Shown here: positions 1 to 8,019 of the stretch, one piece after another
How positions within the stretch are numbered: the stretch's first letter is position 1
Layout of the letters: every line of letters begins with the position of its first letter
Source of the DNA: an uncultured Dehalococcoidia bacterium
Lineage (GTDB): Bacteria > Chloroflexota > Dehalococcoidia > Lucifugimonadales > UBA3495
NCBI GenBank assembly: GCA_958296385.1
Contig: OY282494.1
Location: 157,416 to 221,415, forward strand
Length of the DNA: 64,000 nucleotides
Direction: 5' to 3'
Notes under the pieces: model-generated
What the model saw: the letters and a program-made list of their open reading frames with translations, nothing else
What the model was told of the DNA's origin: nothing
The model's database searches: none
Program-made: the position numbers and the translations under genes

Positions 1-2
1 AT

Positions 3-458
3 GGGCCAGCGAATGTACGCGACGAGATGCCCGGCATTTTTTATGAACTGGCGTTGAACGCGGTGCAACACGCACAATCGGGTATGGGATGCTATGCTGT
101 TGCCATGTACGGTACAGACGTTAGCCAAGGCATTGTATATGCGGTTGGCGTTGCCGATTGTGGCATTGGTATTCCGGCGTCTTTGCGGGGAAACCCGGAT
201 TTTGCAGCTATCGCCAACGATGCCGAAGTCATCGTTCATGCTACGGAACTGCACGTTACCGGAACCGGCGAAGTGGAGCGCGGCTTGGGGCTGGACCATG
301 TTATGGGCGTGATGCAAAGTTTCGGTGGGAATTGCGTTATCATTGCCGGGGGCGGGTATATGAACGTAACAAACGGTAGCGAGATTGCGAAGGGTACGCT
401 GGATTACGTTCCTGGCACTGTGGTTGTGGCCACAATACACGTTCCGGCTGGGGGGTAA
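3..458 (+). CDS. HATPase-fold ATP-binding protein, 5' end cut off by the window
   Basis: The reading frame is open from the first bases, and the residues before the first internal ATG (27) fit the family, so the true start lies outside the window. Three motifs of the GHKL/histidine-kinase-like ATPase fold are visible: an N-box (ELALNAVQHAQ), a G1-like VADCGIGIP, and a G2-like RGLGLDHV. No dimerisation or phospho-acceptor segment is seen in the part present. The stop is 5 bp before a STAS-like DUF4325 gene. This pair recurs in many bacteria and resembles an anti-sigma kinase/antagonist-like switch, but its role here is unknown. Fold assignment is firm; function is inference. Confidence 0.75.
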   Translation, partial: GPANVRDEMPGIFYELALNAVQHAQSGMGCYAVAMYGTDVSQGIVYAVGVADCGIGIPASLRGNPDFAAIANDAEVIVHATELHVTGTGEVERGLGLDHVMGVMQSFGGNCVIIAGGGYMNVTNGSEIAKGTLDYVPGTVVVATIHVPAGG

Positions 459-463
459 GAATT

Positions 464-799
464 ATGGCGACTGTTGCGTTGTCAAACCTGTCGGGTAAAT
501 CCGTACTTATAACGCGGCCGGCGGCGCGTGATGTAGCGCCGGCGATGCAGGCGGCGTCTCGTGATGGGACGATAACGCTGGATACATCCGGCATCTTGAG
601 GATTGGGGTTTCGTTTTTTGACGAGGCGTTGCTGGTTTTCCAGGACATCATATCGGAGACGGGCAATGATGACTTGCGGCTGGTTTATCGCAAGGCTCCG
701 ACGATGCAGTCTTTGAAAAGGCTAGCGCATAATCGAGGTTTTGCGCTCTTTGAAACCCCCTCCGGCGAATGGGTTATATCCCGCTCTGGATTACGATAA
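464..799 (+). CDS. STAS-like DUF4325 family protein
   Basis: A 111-aa protein with the layout of the STAS-like DUF4325 family: a short beta strand, then a central [21 protein letters not shown] segment, which matches the 'LDFSGV..ig.sFldEll' core, then a basic C-terminal half. It lies 5 bp after an HATPase-fold gene, so the two are very probably co-transcribed and act together. Its TAA stop overlaps the next ATG in the arrangement TAATG, so translation may be coupled to the B12-binding relic that follows. The biochemical role of this family is not established; a regulatory partner of the ATPase is inferred from pairing only. Confidence 0.65.
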   Translation: MATVALSNLSGKSVLITRPAARDVAPAMQAASRDGTITLDTSGILRIGVSFFDEALLVFQDIISETGNDDLRLVYRKAPTMQSLKRLAHNRGFALFETPSGEWVISRSGLR

Positions 800-918
800 T
801 GACTACCCCTCATTCTGACACCCCTCCCCCCCGCATCCTCCTGGCCAAGCTTGGTTTGGATGGGCATGACCGGGGGGTTAAGGTTATTGCGCGGGCGCTG
901 CGGGATGCGGGTATGGCG
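799..918 (+). pseudogene. 5' fragment of a cobalamin (B12)-binding domain gene
   Basis: From ATG 799 about 39 codons read as the start of a methylmalonyl-CoA-mutase-type B12-binding domain. The motif [10 protein letters not shown] contains the DxHxxG cobalt-ligand signature, followed by [13 protein letters not shown]. After that the homology stops: the expected Rossmann continuation is replaced by unrelated hydrophobic sequence. The frame stays open and runs into the alcohol dehydrogenase without a stop. I read it as the remnant of a mutase small-domain gene cut by a deletion or recombination. Whether the fused reading frame is translated is unknown. Confidence 0.7.
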
Positions 919-1008
919 GTATTGTTTGGGGTGTTTTACAATGGCGGCGATTTACTTTTGGCGTGGTGGTCGTTGGGTTGCTGCGCTTGCTTTGAGGAGG
1001 GGTTCGTT

Positions 1009-2109
1009 TTGAAGGTTAAAGCTGCTGTTTTGTGGGAAGTGGGCCAGCCTTTGGATATTTGCGAGGTTGACCTGGATGAGCCTAAGGCCGGGGAGGTGCT
1101 GGTGAAGGTTGGCTCGGCGGGCATTTGCCGCAGCGACCGGCACTTTATGCACGGCGACGCGCCCATCGCTATCCCGGTGGTGCTGGGGCACGAGGGCGCC
1201 GGGACGGTGGTGCAGACCGGGCCGGGCGTCACGCTGGCCGAGGAGGGTGACCGGGTTATCCTGTCATTCGTGCCGGCTTGCGGACGCTGCCGCTCCTGTC
1301 TGGAGGGTCATAGCAATCTGTGCGACCTGCACGGGGCTACCGGGGCGAATATGCTGGACGGCACGACGCGGCTGCACGCCGACGGCACCGACATTCATCA
1401 TATGGGCAAGGTGGCCTGCTTTGCCGAGTACGCGGTGATTCCCGAGACGGGCGTGGTTCCCGTCGGCAACGACTTGCCGCTGGACAAGGCGGCGATGATT
1501 GGCTGCTCGGTGACTACCGGCGTGGGCGCGGCGCTGTACAGCGCGGAGATTAAGGCCGGCAGCACGGTGGCCGTCATCGGATGCGGCGGCGTGGGCCTGA
1601 ACGTCATCATGGGTGCGGCGCTGGCCAACGCCGGGCAGATTATCGCGGTGGACATCCGGGAGGCGCAGCTGGAGTTTGCGATGCGGTTTGGCGCGACGCA
1701 CATGGTCAACGCCGCAGACCAGGATCCGGTGCGGCAGGTTCGGGAGCTGACCGGCGGCCGGGGCGCGGATTACACCTTTGAGGTCTTTGGCAGCGGCGAT
1801 ACCACCAAAGCGGCCTACGATATGGCGGCCAAGCGGGGCATCGTAACCGTCGTGGGCATTGCTCCCTGGGGACAGGAAGCCGCCATCAACGCAGTGGATT
1901 TGGTGCGGAACGAGAAGACTTTGCGCGGGTCGTACTACGGCTCGGCGCGCTCGCGCACCGATATGCCGGTGATGGTTGACCTGTACCAGTCGGGCAAGCT
2001 CAATCTGGATGACCTGGTGGTGCGGCATTACACGCTGGACCAGATAAACGAAGCCTACGCCGATTTGGACAACGGCGAAATCGGGCGCGGCGCCATCATG
2101 TTTGACTAA
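1009..2109 (+). CDS. zinc-dependent alcohol dehydrogenase (MDR family)
   Basis: A medium-chain dehydrogenase/reductase of about 366 aa. Catalytic zinc ligands are in GICRSD and GHEGAG. The structural zinc site is the four-cysteine CGRCRSC...C lobe. The NAD-binding fold carries GCGGVG. I chose TTG 1009 because GAGGAGG lies 8-14 bases upstream and the protein then begins with the usual KVKAAVLWE. The frame is also open back to 799 through a B12-domain relic, so a longer fusion is formally possible. Overall it resembles the class III / S-(hydroxymethyl)glutathione dehydrogenase-like branch, but the substrate cannot be fixed from sequence. A hairpin terminator follows at 2189. Confidence 0.85.
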   Translation: MKVKAAVLWEVGQPLDICEVDLDEPKAGEVLVKVGSAGICRSDRHFMHGDAPIAIPVVLGHEGAGTVVQTGPGVTLAEEGDRVILSFVPACGRCRSCLEGHSNLCDLHGATGANMLDGTTRLHADGTDIHHMGKVACFAEYAVIPETGVVPVGNDLPLDKAAMIGCSVTTGVGAALYSAEIKAGSTVAVIGCGGVGLNVIMGAALANAGQIIAVDIREAQLEFAMRFGATHMVNAADQDPVRQVRELTGGRGADYTFEVFGSGDTTKAAYDMAAKRGIVTVVGIAPWGQEAAINAVDLVRNEKTLRGSYYGSARSRTDMPVMVDLYQSGKLNLDDLVVRHYTLDQINEAYADLDNGEIGRGAIMFD

Positions 2110-2188
2110 GCCGGGTCTGACCCAGACGGGGCCAGCCACCGGCGGCAACGAAACGCTGCCGGCGGTTTAGACGAAGTAGAACTCGTCC

Positions 2189-2222
2189 AGCCCCTATCCC
2201 AGGATTGGGGTAGGGGCTTTGC
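2189..2222. terminator. hairpin terminator between ADH and rpsU
   Basis: The arms AGCCCCTATCCC and GGGGTAGGGGCT pair across a short loop and are followed by a short T tract. It sits between the converging alcohol dehydrogenase and bS21 genes and could serve both. Confidence 0.6.
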
Positions 2223-2245
2223 TAATCACTGCGCCGTGTCGTGTC

Positions 2246-2431
2246 CTAGCGGCGTTGGCGGCGACGGCGGCGGGCGGCGCGCTGGGCGGCGAGGCGTTCT
2301 TTCTGCGCCTTGGAGCGGAAAAACCGGCGGTCTTTCAGCTCGCGCAGGATTCCGGCGTGCTGCACCGACGCGCGGAACCGATTTACCAGGCTCTCCGGGG
2401 TTTCCCCATCACGGGGCGTTACGTATGCCAT
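2246..2431 (-). CDS. rpsU: 30S ribosomal protein bS21
   Basis: A 61-aa basic protein with the bS21 pattern. It has ESLVNRFRASVQHAGIL near the N-terminus (usual form 'e.alkRFkr.v.ragil'), then ELKDRRFFRSKAQKER, and an arginine-rich tail. The ATG at 2431 has a GGAGA-like ribosome binding site seven to eleven bases upstream. bS21 binds near the anti-Shine-Dalgarno end of 16S rRNA. The gene stands alone; its promoter should lie in the ~90 bp before the repeat element that begins at 2525. The length is typical for short bS21 forms. Confidence 0.9.
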   Translation of the reverse strand: MAYVTPRDGETPESLVNRFRASVQHAGILRELKDRRFFRSKAQKERLAAQRAARRRRRQRR

Positions 2432-2655
2432 TCAAGTCTCCAGCAACATCTGCTTGGTGGTCTGCTTGTTGTGGTGGGATATTACCACGAAGGGCGGAAC
2501 GGCGGCAACGCCAGGGCGGTCTTGGGCAGCGTTCCGTTTCAGGTGGTGGTCATTTCATATCATCAGCGGTTCTCCTGTAAGAGGGGGTTTTGCGGTTGGC
2601 TGGTATCGGGCGTTTATCGGGCGGTGGGTTTGGTTGGTTTGGGTTTGGTGGTTGT

Positions 2656-2864
2656 CGGAGATTCAAGTCGTTGTCAGCCCTACGGCCGGAGGTTGGTACG
2701 CAACTATTTTGGACCTTCATTTTACGTGGCCTGCCCTAATGAGAGGCAGCACGCGGGCTGAAGCTCGATACCCTGCGGAGGCAGCCCACGCCGTGGAAGC
2801 GGGGATGGGACTACCCTTGCCGATTGCGATTTTGCTGACTGGCCGTTTTTGACTTGAATCTCCG
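2656..2864 (+). ncRNA. HEARO/omega-RNA-like structured element, copy A
   Basis: A 14-bp perfect stem (CGGAGATTCAAGTC with GACTTGAATCTCCG) encloses ~180 nt that are well conserved in the copy at 24223. Conserved pieces include GTCAGCCCT, CGCAACTATT, GACCTTCATTTTACGTG and GCTGAAGCTCGATACCC. From memory these resemble the HEARO RNA, the omega RNA of IscB nucleases, which often occurs without its protein. No IscB gene is next to it. One stem position covaries with the other copy (A-T here, C-G there). The family name needs a covariance search; that the element is structured is well supported. Confidence 0.5.
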
Positions 2865-3065
2865 GCGGTTGTGCTAGCGGTGTGCTGGCCCCGGTTCCTC
2901 AGGGGGTGTTCTCGAGCGAGGACGGCTGAGGGGGGATTGGTTGGTTGATTTGCCCGATAGATTTATCCTACACGAACTGATGTGCGGCTGCAAGAGGTTG
3001 GGGTCGCTGATTTTGGGATTTGGCGGGGGATTTTGACGGTGGAGCGTATTCGTAAGGGGGCTGCG

Positions 3066-3096
3066 CTGGGGGAAATGATTTCCCCCAGACCCCCTC
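3066..3096. repeat. REP-like palindrome, copy 1 of 4
   Basis: The arms CTGGGGGAAAT and ATTTCCCCCAG surround one base, followed by ACCCCCTC. The same unit recurs at 24643, 37189 and 43498, always in intergenic repeat DNA. Confidence 0.8.
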
Positions 3097-3304
3097 GGTG
3101 TGTTTTTGGGGGCAAGGGGGCTGCTGCGGCGTTGGGGTTCTGCGCTGCGCTCAAGAATGACGGTAGGGGATGGGTGCTCGGAATTACGGTGGGAATGGCG
3201 GAATGGCAGGCGGGGGGCTGATTAGGCCTCCTGAAACGAAACGGTAGGGGGGTTTTTCCTGCGGTTGTTCTTATCGGGGGGGCGCTCGTGGTGGCTGGGG
3301 GCGG

Positions 3305-3313
3305 TGCTATAAT
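3305..3313 (+). promoter_or_regulatory. extended -10 promoter for the dehydrogenase at 3363
   Basis: TGCTATAAT is a perfect extended -10 element about 50 bp before the start codon. No good -35 is seen, which is usual for extended -10 promoters. Confidence 0.5.
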
Positions 3314-3362
3314 CCGGCTAGTTGCTCCGGTGATTGAGGCCGGGGTTTGAGGAGAGTTGGCT

Positions 3363-4274
3363 ATGAAAGCTGGGTTTATCGGCGTGGGGAATATGGGGAA
3401 TCCGATGGCCGCCAATATGATTAAGGCGGGGCATCAGCTTACGGTGCACGATTTGCGGCGGGAGTCGGCGACGAATCTGCTGGAGATGGGCGCGGCGTGG
3501 GCGGATACGCCGGCTGGGTGCGTGGCGGGCAACGATGCGGTCTTTACTTCGCTGCCGGTGCCGCGGGACGTGGAGGCGGTGGCGCTGGGCGAGAACGGCA
3601 TAATGTCGGCGGCCAACGCCGGCGACGTGTACGTTGACCTGTCCACCAACTCGCCCACCACGATACGGCGGCTGCACGGCGAGTTTGCGGCGCGGGGCGT
3701 TACGGTGCTGGACGCGCCGGTGAGCGGCGGCGTGTACGGGGCGGCGGCCGGCACGCTGGCGGTGATGGTGGGCGGCGACCGGGCTACCTTTGACAGCGTC
3801 AAGCCGATGCTGGACGCCATCGGCGCGCACGTGGTTTATTGCGGGGACATCGGCGCCGGGATGGTAACCAAAATCTGCAACAATCTGCTCTCGATGGGCA
3901 TTGGCGTGCTGATGGCGGAGGCGCTGACGCTGGGCGTCAAGGCGGGGGTGTCGCTGGATACGCTGGCCGACGTCATCGCCAACAGCAGCGGGGGCAACCG
4001 CAGGCTGGTCGAAAAGTTCCCGCGCTATCTGTTCTCGGGCAACTTTGAGCCGGGTTTCGCCACCGCGCTGGCGGCAAAGGACGTGCGGCTGGCCACCGAC
4101 TTGGGGCGGGAGTACGGCATACCGATGGAGCTGTCAAATCTGGTGGATCAAAGGCACGTGGAGGCTTTGCTGCGGGGCTGGGGGCCGGAGGATTCCGACG
4201 CCGTGGCCCGGCTGCAAGAGGAGAAGTCCGGCGTGCAGCTGCGGTTTGACGGTATGGGCGGCGCCGGAACCTGA
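3363..4274 (+). CDS. NAD(P)-dependent beta-hydroxyacid dehydrogenase (3-hydroxyisobutyrate dehydrogenase-like)
   Basis: A ~303-aa member of the 3-hydroxyisobutyrate/tartronate-semialdehyde reductase family. The N-terminal Rossmann motif is GFIGVGNMGNPMA, the substrate-binding motif DAPVSGGVYGAAAGT, and the catalytic lysine lies in TKICNN. ATG 3363 is preferred over TTG 3357 because GAGGAGAG then sits at normal spacing. It oxidises or reduces a small beta-hydroxyacid; the exact substrate is not readable. It precedes two CoA-transferase genes, so it probably belongs to carboxylic-acid catabolism. A paralogue of similar length lies at 56063. Confidence 0.85.
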   Translation: MKAGFIGVGNMGNPMAANMIKAGHQLTVHDLRRESATNLLEMGAAWADTPAGCVAGNDAVFTSLPVPRDVEAVALGENGIMSAANAGDVYVDLSTNSPTTIRRLHGEFAARGVTVLDAPVSGGVYGAAAGTLAVMVGGDRATFDSVKPMLDAIGAHVVYCGDIGAGMVTKICNNLLSMGIGVLMAEALTLGVKAGVSLDTLADVIANSSGGNRRLVEKFPRYLFSGNFEPGFATALAAKDVRLATDLGREYGIPMELSNLVDQRHVEALLRGWGPEDSDAVARLQEEKSGVQLRFDGMGGAGT

Positions 4275-4401
4275 CCGGCCGGAGGCCGACCGGCCAAAGC
4301 GAATCGGGATGCAGATAGTGACGCGGTGCGGGTTGCCCGTGCGGGCGGCTTGCCATACACTGTCGGCAGCAAGGCAAACCTAATTTTGCGGGAGGGAAAT
4401 C

Positions 4402-5727
4402 ATGCCCCTGCCTCGGCCATTGGAAGGAATCCGCGTGGTGGACTTTACCTGGGTGCGGGCGGGCCCGTGGGCGGCGCGCTGGCTGGGGACGCTGGGCGCG
4501 GAAGTGGTGAAGGTGGAATGGCCGCTGAACCTGGACACGCTGCGGCAGAACCGCTTTACGGTGCCGCCGGGCGTGGAACCGGGCCCCAATTCCACCGGGC
4601 AGTTCGCCGATACCAACGCCAACAAGCGCGGCATCAGCATCAACACCCGGACCGAGCAGGGGCTGGAGCTGGTCAAGCGGCTTATCTCGGTGTCGGACAT
4701 CGTGATTGAGAACTTTAGCAGCCGGATTATGCGGCGCTGGGGGCTGGGTTACGATGAGCTGCGCAAGATTCGTCCGGACATAATCTACGTATCGATGGCG
4801 GGATTCGGGCAGACGGGGCGCTATCACTGGTACGGCACGATGGGCCCGGCGGCGCAGGCTTTGAGCGGGCTGACGCATCTGTCGGGAATGCCCGGCGCAC
4901 CGCCGGCGGGCTGGGGCTGGTCGTATCTGGACGACACCGGGGGGATGTACGGGGCGATGTGCGCGCTCACCGCGCTGCGGCACCGCTCGGCTACGGGCAA
5001 GGGGCAGCACGTTGACCTTTCGCAGATGATTACCGGCATCACGCTCACCGGGCCGGCGCTGCTGGATCGCACCGTCAACGGGCGGCCGGCACGGCGGGAG
5101 GGGTTTCCGCCGGGCAACCGCACGGTGTGGCCGGGGAACGAAGTCGTCAATAACTACCGGGGGCCAATCGCCGCACCGCACAACACCTACCGCACCAAAG
5201 GAGGCGGGTACAACGACTGGGCAGTCATCGCCTGCCTCAACGATGCGGAATGGCAAAAGCTGGTGGCGCTGATGGGCAATCCCGATTGGGCCGATGGCCG
5301 TCTGGATACGATTCAAGGGCGGCTGGAGCATCAGGAGGAGATTGACGGCCACATTGAGCAGTGGGCCAAGGGCTATACGAAGTACGAGTTGACCGACAAA
5401 TGCCAGCAGGCCGGCGTGCGGGCGATGGCGGTGCAGAGCAGCCAGGACCGGGTGGACAACGACCCGCAGCTGCGGCACCGGGAGATGTACGTGCCGATGG
5501 AGCATCCGATGCTGGGGCCGTGGAAGTTCCAGAACGCGCCCTACAAAATGAGCAAGTCGCCGGCGCAGATGACCAGTCCGCCGCCGATGATTGGGGAGCA
5601 TAACCGGGAGGTGCTGGAGGACTTGCTGGGCGTAAAGCACGAGGAGCTGCTGGACGGGTACGAGAACGGCATATTCTGGCCGACGACGATGGAACGGTTC
5701 CCCTATATTGAGGAGGCCCTGCGATGA
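4402..5727 (+). CDS. family III CoA-transferase (CaiB/BaiF type)
   Basis: A 441-aa cytosolic enzyme that moves CoA between carboxylic acids. The N-terminus LEGIRVVDFTWVRAGPWAARWLGTLGAEVVKVE is the family signature, followed by NANKRGISIN and the nucleotide-binding region. The catalytic aspartate should lie in LDDTGGMYG (the GxD..G segment). A GGGAGGG ribosome binding site precedes ATG 4402. Its stop overlaps the ATG of a second CaiB-like gene by four bases, so the two are translated together and may form a heteromer. Acid substrates cannot be inferred. Confidence 0.88.
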   Translation: MPLPRPLEGIRVVDFTWVRAGPWAARWLGTLGAEVVKVEWPLNLDTLRQNRFTVPPGVEPGPNSTGQFADTNANKRGISINTRTEQGLELVKRLISVSDIVIENFSSRIMRRWGLGYDELRKIRPDIIYVSMAGFGQTGRYHWYGTMGPAAQALSGLTHLSGMPGAPPAGWGWSYLDDTGGMYGAMCALTALRHRSATGKGQHVDLSQMITGITLTGPALLDRTVNGRPARREGFPPGNRTVWPGNEVVNNYRGPIAAPHNTYRTKGGGYNDWAVIACLNDAEWQKLVALMGNPDWADGRLDTIQGRLEHQEEIDGHIEQWAKGYTKYELTDKCQQAGVRAMAVQSSQDRVDNDPQLRHREMYVPMEHPMLGPWKFQNAPYKMSKSPAQMTSPPPMIGEHNREVLEDLLGVKHEELLDGYENGIFWPTTMERFPYIEEALR

Positions 5728-7094
5728 CTTCTCCCAACGGCAATACTGATAGCAACGGGGGCAACGAGAGCAACGGGGCCAATCAGGGCAACGGGCGGGT
5801 GGAGCTGGAGCCGGTGGACCTGGGCGATGCCCGGCCGGCGGACTTGTCGCTGCCGGGGCCGCATGACGGGTTGCGGGTGCTGGAGATTTGCGACGAGAAG
5901 GGCCAGTTCTGCGGCAAACTGCTGGCCGACTTGGGCGCGGACGTCATCAAGATTGAGCCGCCGGGGGGGGAAGCCTGCCGCAACTTTGGGCCTTTCTATC
6001 AGGACATTCCCCATCGGGAGCGCAGCCTGTCTTTCTGGCATTACAACACGTCCAAGCGGGGCATCACGCTGAATCTGGAAACGGCGCAGGGCCAGGAAAT
6101 ACTCAAACGGCTGGCGGCGACGGCGGACATCGTGCTGGAAAGTCACAAGCCCGGCTACCTGGCAGCGCTGGGGCTGGGCTACGAGCAGCTGTCGGCGGAC
6201 AACCCGGGGCTGATAATGTGCTCGCTGACGCCCTACGGCCAGACCGGGCCATGGCGGGATTACATCAGCAGCGACATCACGCAGCTGGCCGGCGGCGGGC
6301 AGATGGCGTCGTCGGGTTACGACGAGGTTGACGTGCCGGACGCGCCGCCCATTGCGCCCGGCGGGGGCAACGCCTGGCACATCGGGGCGCACTACGCCTA
6401 CATCGGGATGATGGCGGCGCTGTACTATCGGTTTGTGTCCGGCGAGGGGCAGTACATTGACGCGTCAATACACGAGGCTTGCGCGCTGACTACCGAGGGG
6501 GCCATTGCTATTTATTTGTCCACCGGGGACGTGGTGCAGCGGCACACGGGCCGCCACGCGGCGCCGGATATGTCGCCGGCCATCCAGTTTCCGACGGGCG
6601 ACGGGGGCTGGCTGAACACCACCCGCTCCGGCACCAACCTGACGCCGCAACGCCTGAAGCTGCTGGCGGAATGGTTTGACCAGACGGGAATGGCCGAAGA
6701 CCTGAACGACGAACGCTACCAGAACCCGGAGGTAATTGCCGAGGAAAACGACCACATCGTGCAGGTGATGAAGAACTTTTTCAGTCAATCTACGCTGGAA
6801 GACGCCTTCCACGGCGGGCAGCAAAGGGACTTTCCCTGGGGCGCCATCCGCAGCATGGACGAAATCGTGGGCGACGAACACCTGACGGACCGGGAGTTTT
6901 TCAAGGAAGTTGAGCATCCGGAGCTTGGAGAGACTTTCACCTATCCGGGCGGCGCGGCAATCTACAACGGGTCGCCGTGGCGCATCAGCCGGCGGGCGCC
7001 GCTAATCGGGGAGCACAACGCCGAGATACTGCAAGGGGAGCTGGGGCTGAGCAACGCCGACCTGCTGCTGCTGGCCGAGGGCGGGGTGATTTAA
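5724..7094 (+). CDS. family III CoA-transferase, second subunit or paralogue
   Basis: A 456-aa CaiB/BaiF protein overlapping the previous gene by ATGA. The first ~30 residues are an Asn/Gly-rich low-complexity leader with no counterpart in its neighbour. The family core then begins at DGLRVLEICDEKGQFCGKLL and continues with GADVIKIEPPGG and NTSKRGITLNLE. The expected aspartate region is less canonical here (GGGNAWHIGAHYAYIG), so it may be a non-catalytic partner of the upstream protein. This is inference from motif quality and tight coupling. Confidence 0.85.
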   Translation: MTSPNGNTDSNGGNESNGANQGNGRVELEPVDLGDARPADLSLPGPHDGLRVLEICDEKGQFCGKLLADLGADVIKIEPPGGEACRNFGPFYQDIPHRERSLSFWHYNTSKRGITLNLETAQGQEILKRLAATADIVLESHKPGYLAALGLGYEQLSADNPGLIMCSLTPYGQTGPWRDYISSDITQLAGGGQMASSGYDEVDVPDAPPIAPGGGNAWHIGAHYAYIGMMAALYYRFVSGEGQYIDASIHEACALTTEGAIAIYLSTGDVVQRHTGRHAAPDMSPAIQFPTGDGGWLNTTRSGTNLTPQRLKLLAEWFDQTGMAEDLNDERYQNPEVIAEENDHIVQVMKNFFSQSTLEDAFHGGQQRDFPWGAIRSMDEIVGDEHLTDREFFKEVEHPELGETFTYPGGAAIYNGSPWRISRRAPLIGEHNAEILQGELGLSNADLLLLAEGGVI

Positions 7095-7095
7095 G

Positions 7096-8019
7096 GTGGC
7101 TACGGCGGATGGCTACTACCCGGTTATCAGTCTGCCACATTCCGACCAGATTCCCGATGAACGGGAAAGGCTGGGCAGCAAGGAAAAGTTCTGGTTCCGG
7201 CACAGCGACGGGAGTCTCTGGCTGTTCAAGTTCCCTCGGCCCAATACCGGCGAGCATTGGGCCGAAAAGGTTGCCGCCGAAATAGCCGGACTCATTGGCG
7301 TGCGCTGTGCCGAAGTGGAGCTTGCCAGATATGGGGACGATTTGGGCGTGCAATCCAGGTCATTTACCGAACCGGAATGGCTTAAGGCGCACGGCAACGA
7401 AATCATGGCCGCTTGCATTGGAGGATACGATGAGAATTTAAGATTTGGACAACGCGACCACAGCATCAAAAACATTGCCGTTGCGCTTACCGTATGGGTA
7501 GAAAAGCGAAATCTTGACTGGAACGAAACAGCTGGCGAGTTAGTGTCGTATGCCATACTGGATGGGCTAATTGGCAACACTGATCGGCATCATGAGAACT
7601 GGATGTTTTTTTACGACCCGACACAACGCTCTTACCGATTGGCGCCGTCTTATGACCACGGCTCCTCACTGGGGCGAGAACTGCAAGACATCAGCCGACG
7701 CGAATCCCGCAGCCGGCGTCATATTCTCGATTCCGGTGGGGTGCTAAACTATCTTATGAATCGTCGCAGCGGCGGCAGCGTGTACGTTAGCGCGCGCAGG
7801 ACTCAGGCCCCGCCGCCGTTATCAGTAGCTCAGTTGCTTTGCCGTTGGCAGCCGAGTTTAGCCAGGCAATGGTTGGAACGGTTGCAAGCCGTATCAAATG
7901 TCGAGTTTCGCACTATAATTGACAAAGTACCGCCGGCGTTTATAACTGACACCGCCAAGGAGTTTGCTTATCAAGTTATGACGGTAAGCAGGAATGAGTT
8001 GCTGAGGAGAGCGTTATGA
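7096..8019 (+). CDS. HipA-like Ser/Thr kinase domain protein
   Basis: A 307-aa protein with the kinase half of HipA. There is an ATP lysine in LFKFP (K45) and a helix glutamate at AAEIAGL (E62). The catalytic loop is GNTDRHHENW (D163, N168), and the metal aspartate is in APSYDHG (D187). It starts at GTG, two bases after the upstream stop. It lacks the N-terminal HipA subdomain, but the next gene overlaps it by four bases and supplies a HIRAN-like protein. Codon use and composition are more AT-rich than the CoA-transferase genes, suggesting a separate origin. No HipB-type HTH antitoxin is present. Toxin activity is a guess from family. Confidence 0.75.
   Translation: MATADGYYPVISLPHSDQIPDERERLGSKEKFWFRHSDGSLWLFKFPRPNTGEHWAEKVAAEIAGLIGVRCAEVELARYGDDLGVQSRSFTEPEWLKAHGNEIMAACIGGYDENLRFGQRDHSIKNIAVALTVWVEKRNLDWNETAGELVSYAILDGLIGNTDRHHENWMFFYDPTQRSYRLAPSYDHGSSLGRELQDISRRESRSRRHILDSGGVLNYLMNRRSGGSVYVSARRTQAPPPLSVAQLLCRWQPSLARQWLERLQAVSNVEFRTIIDKVPPAFITDTAKEFAYQVMTVSRNELLRRAL

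Larger units (their letters stand above)
2525..3248. mobile_element. composite MITE-like repeat element, copy A
   Basis: A 724-bp gene-free stretch. It begins GGCAGCGTTCCGTTTCAGG and ends with a diverged inverted copy (CCTGAAACGAAACGGTAGG). The ends match those of the short MITE family at 10412 and 33985. Inside are a ~209-bp structured HEARO-like unit (2656-2864), a second small hairpin near 2897-2937, a conserved block around 2940-3030, and a palindrome at 3066. A second long copy starts at 24092 and an internally deleted one at 37058. No transposase is encoded and no clear target duplication is visible. Confidence 0.6.

Noticed and set aside
3973-5640. A 555-aa minus-strand open frame opposite the CoA-transferase
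   Set aside because: It is Arg/His/Pro-rich with no domain, covers a clear CaiB gene, and is a by-product of high-GC codon use.
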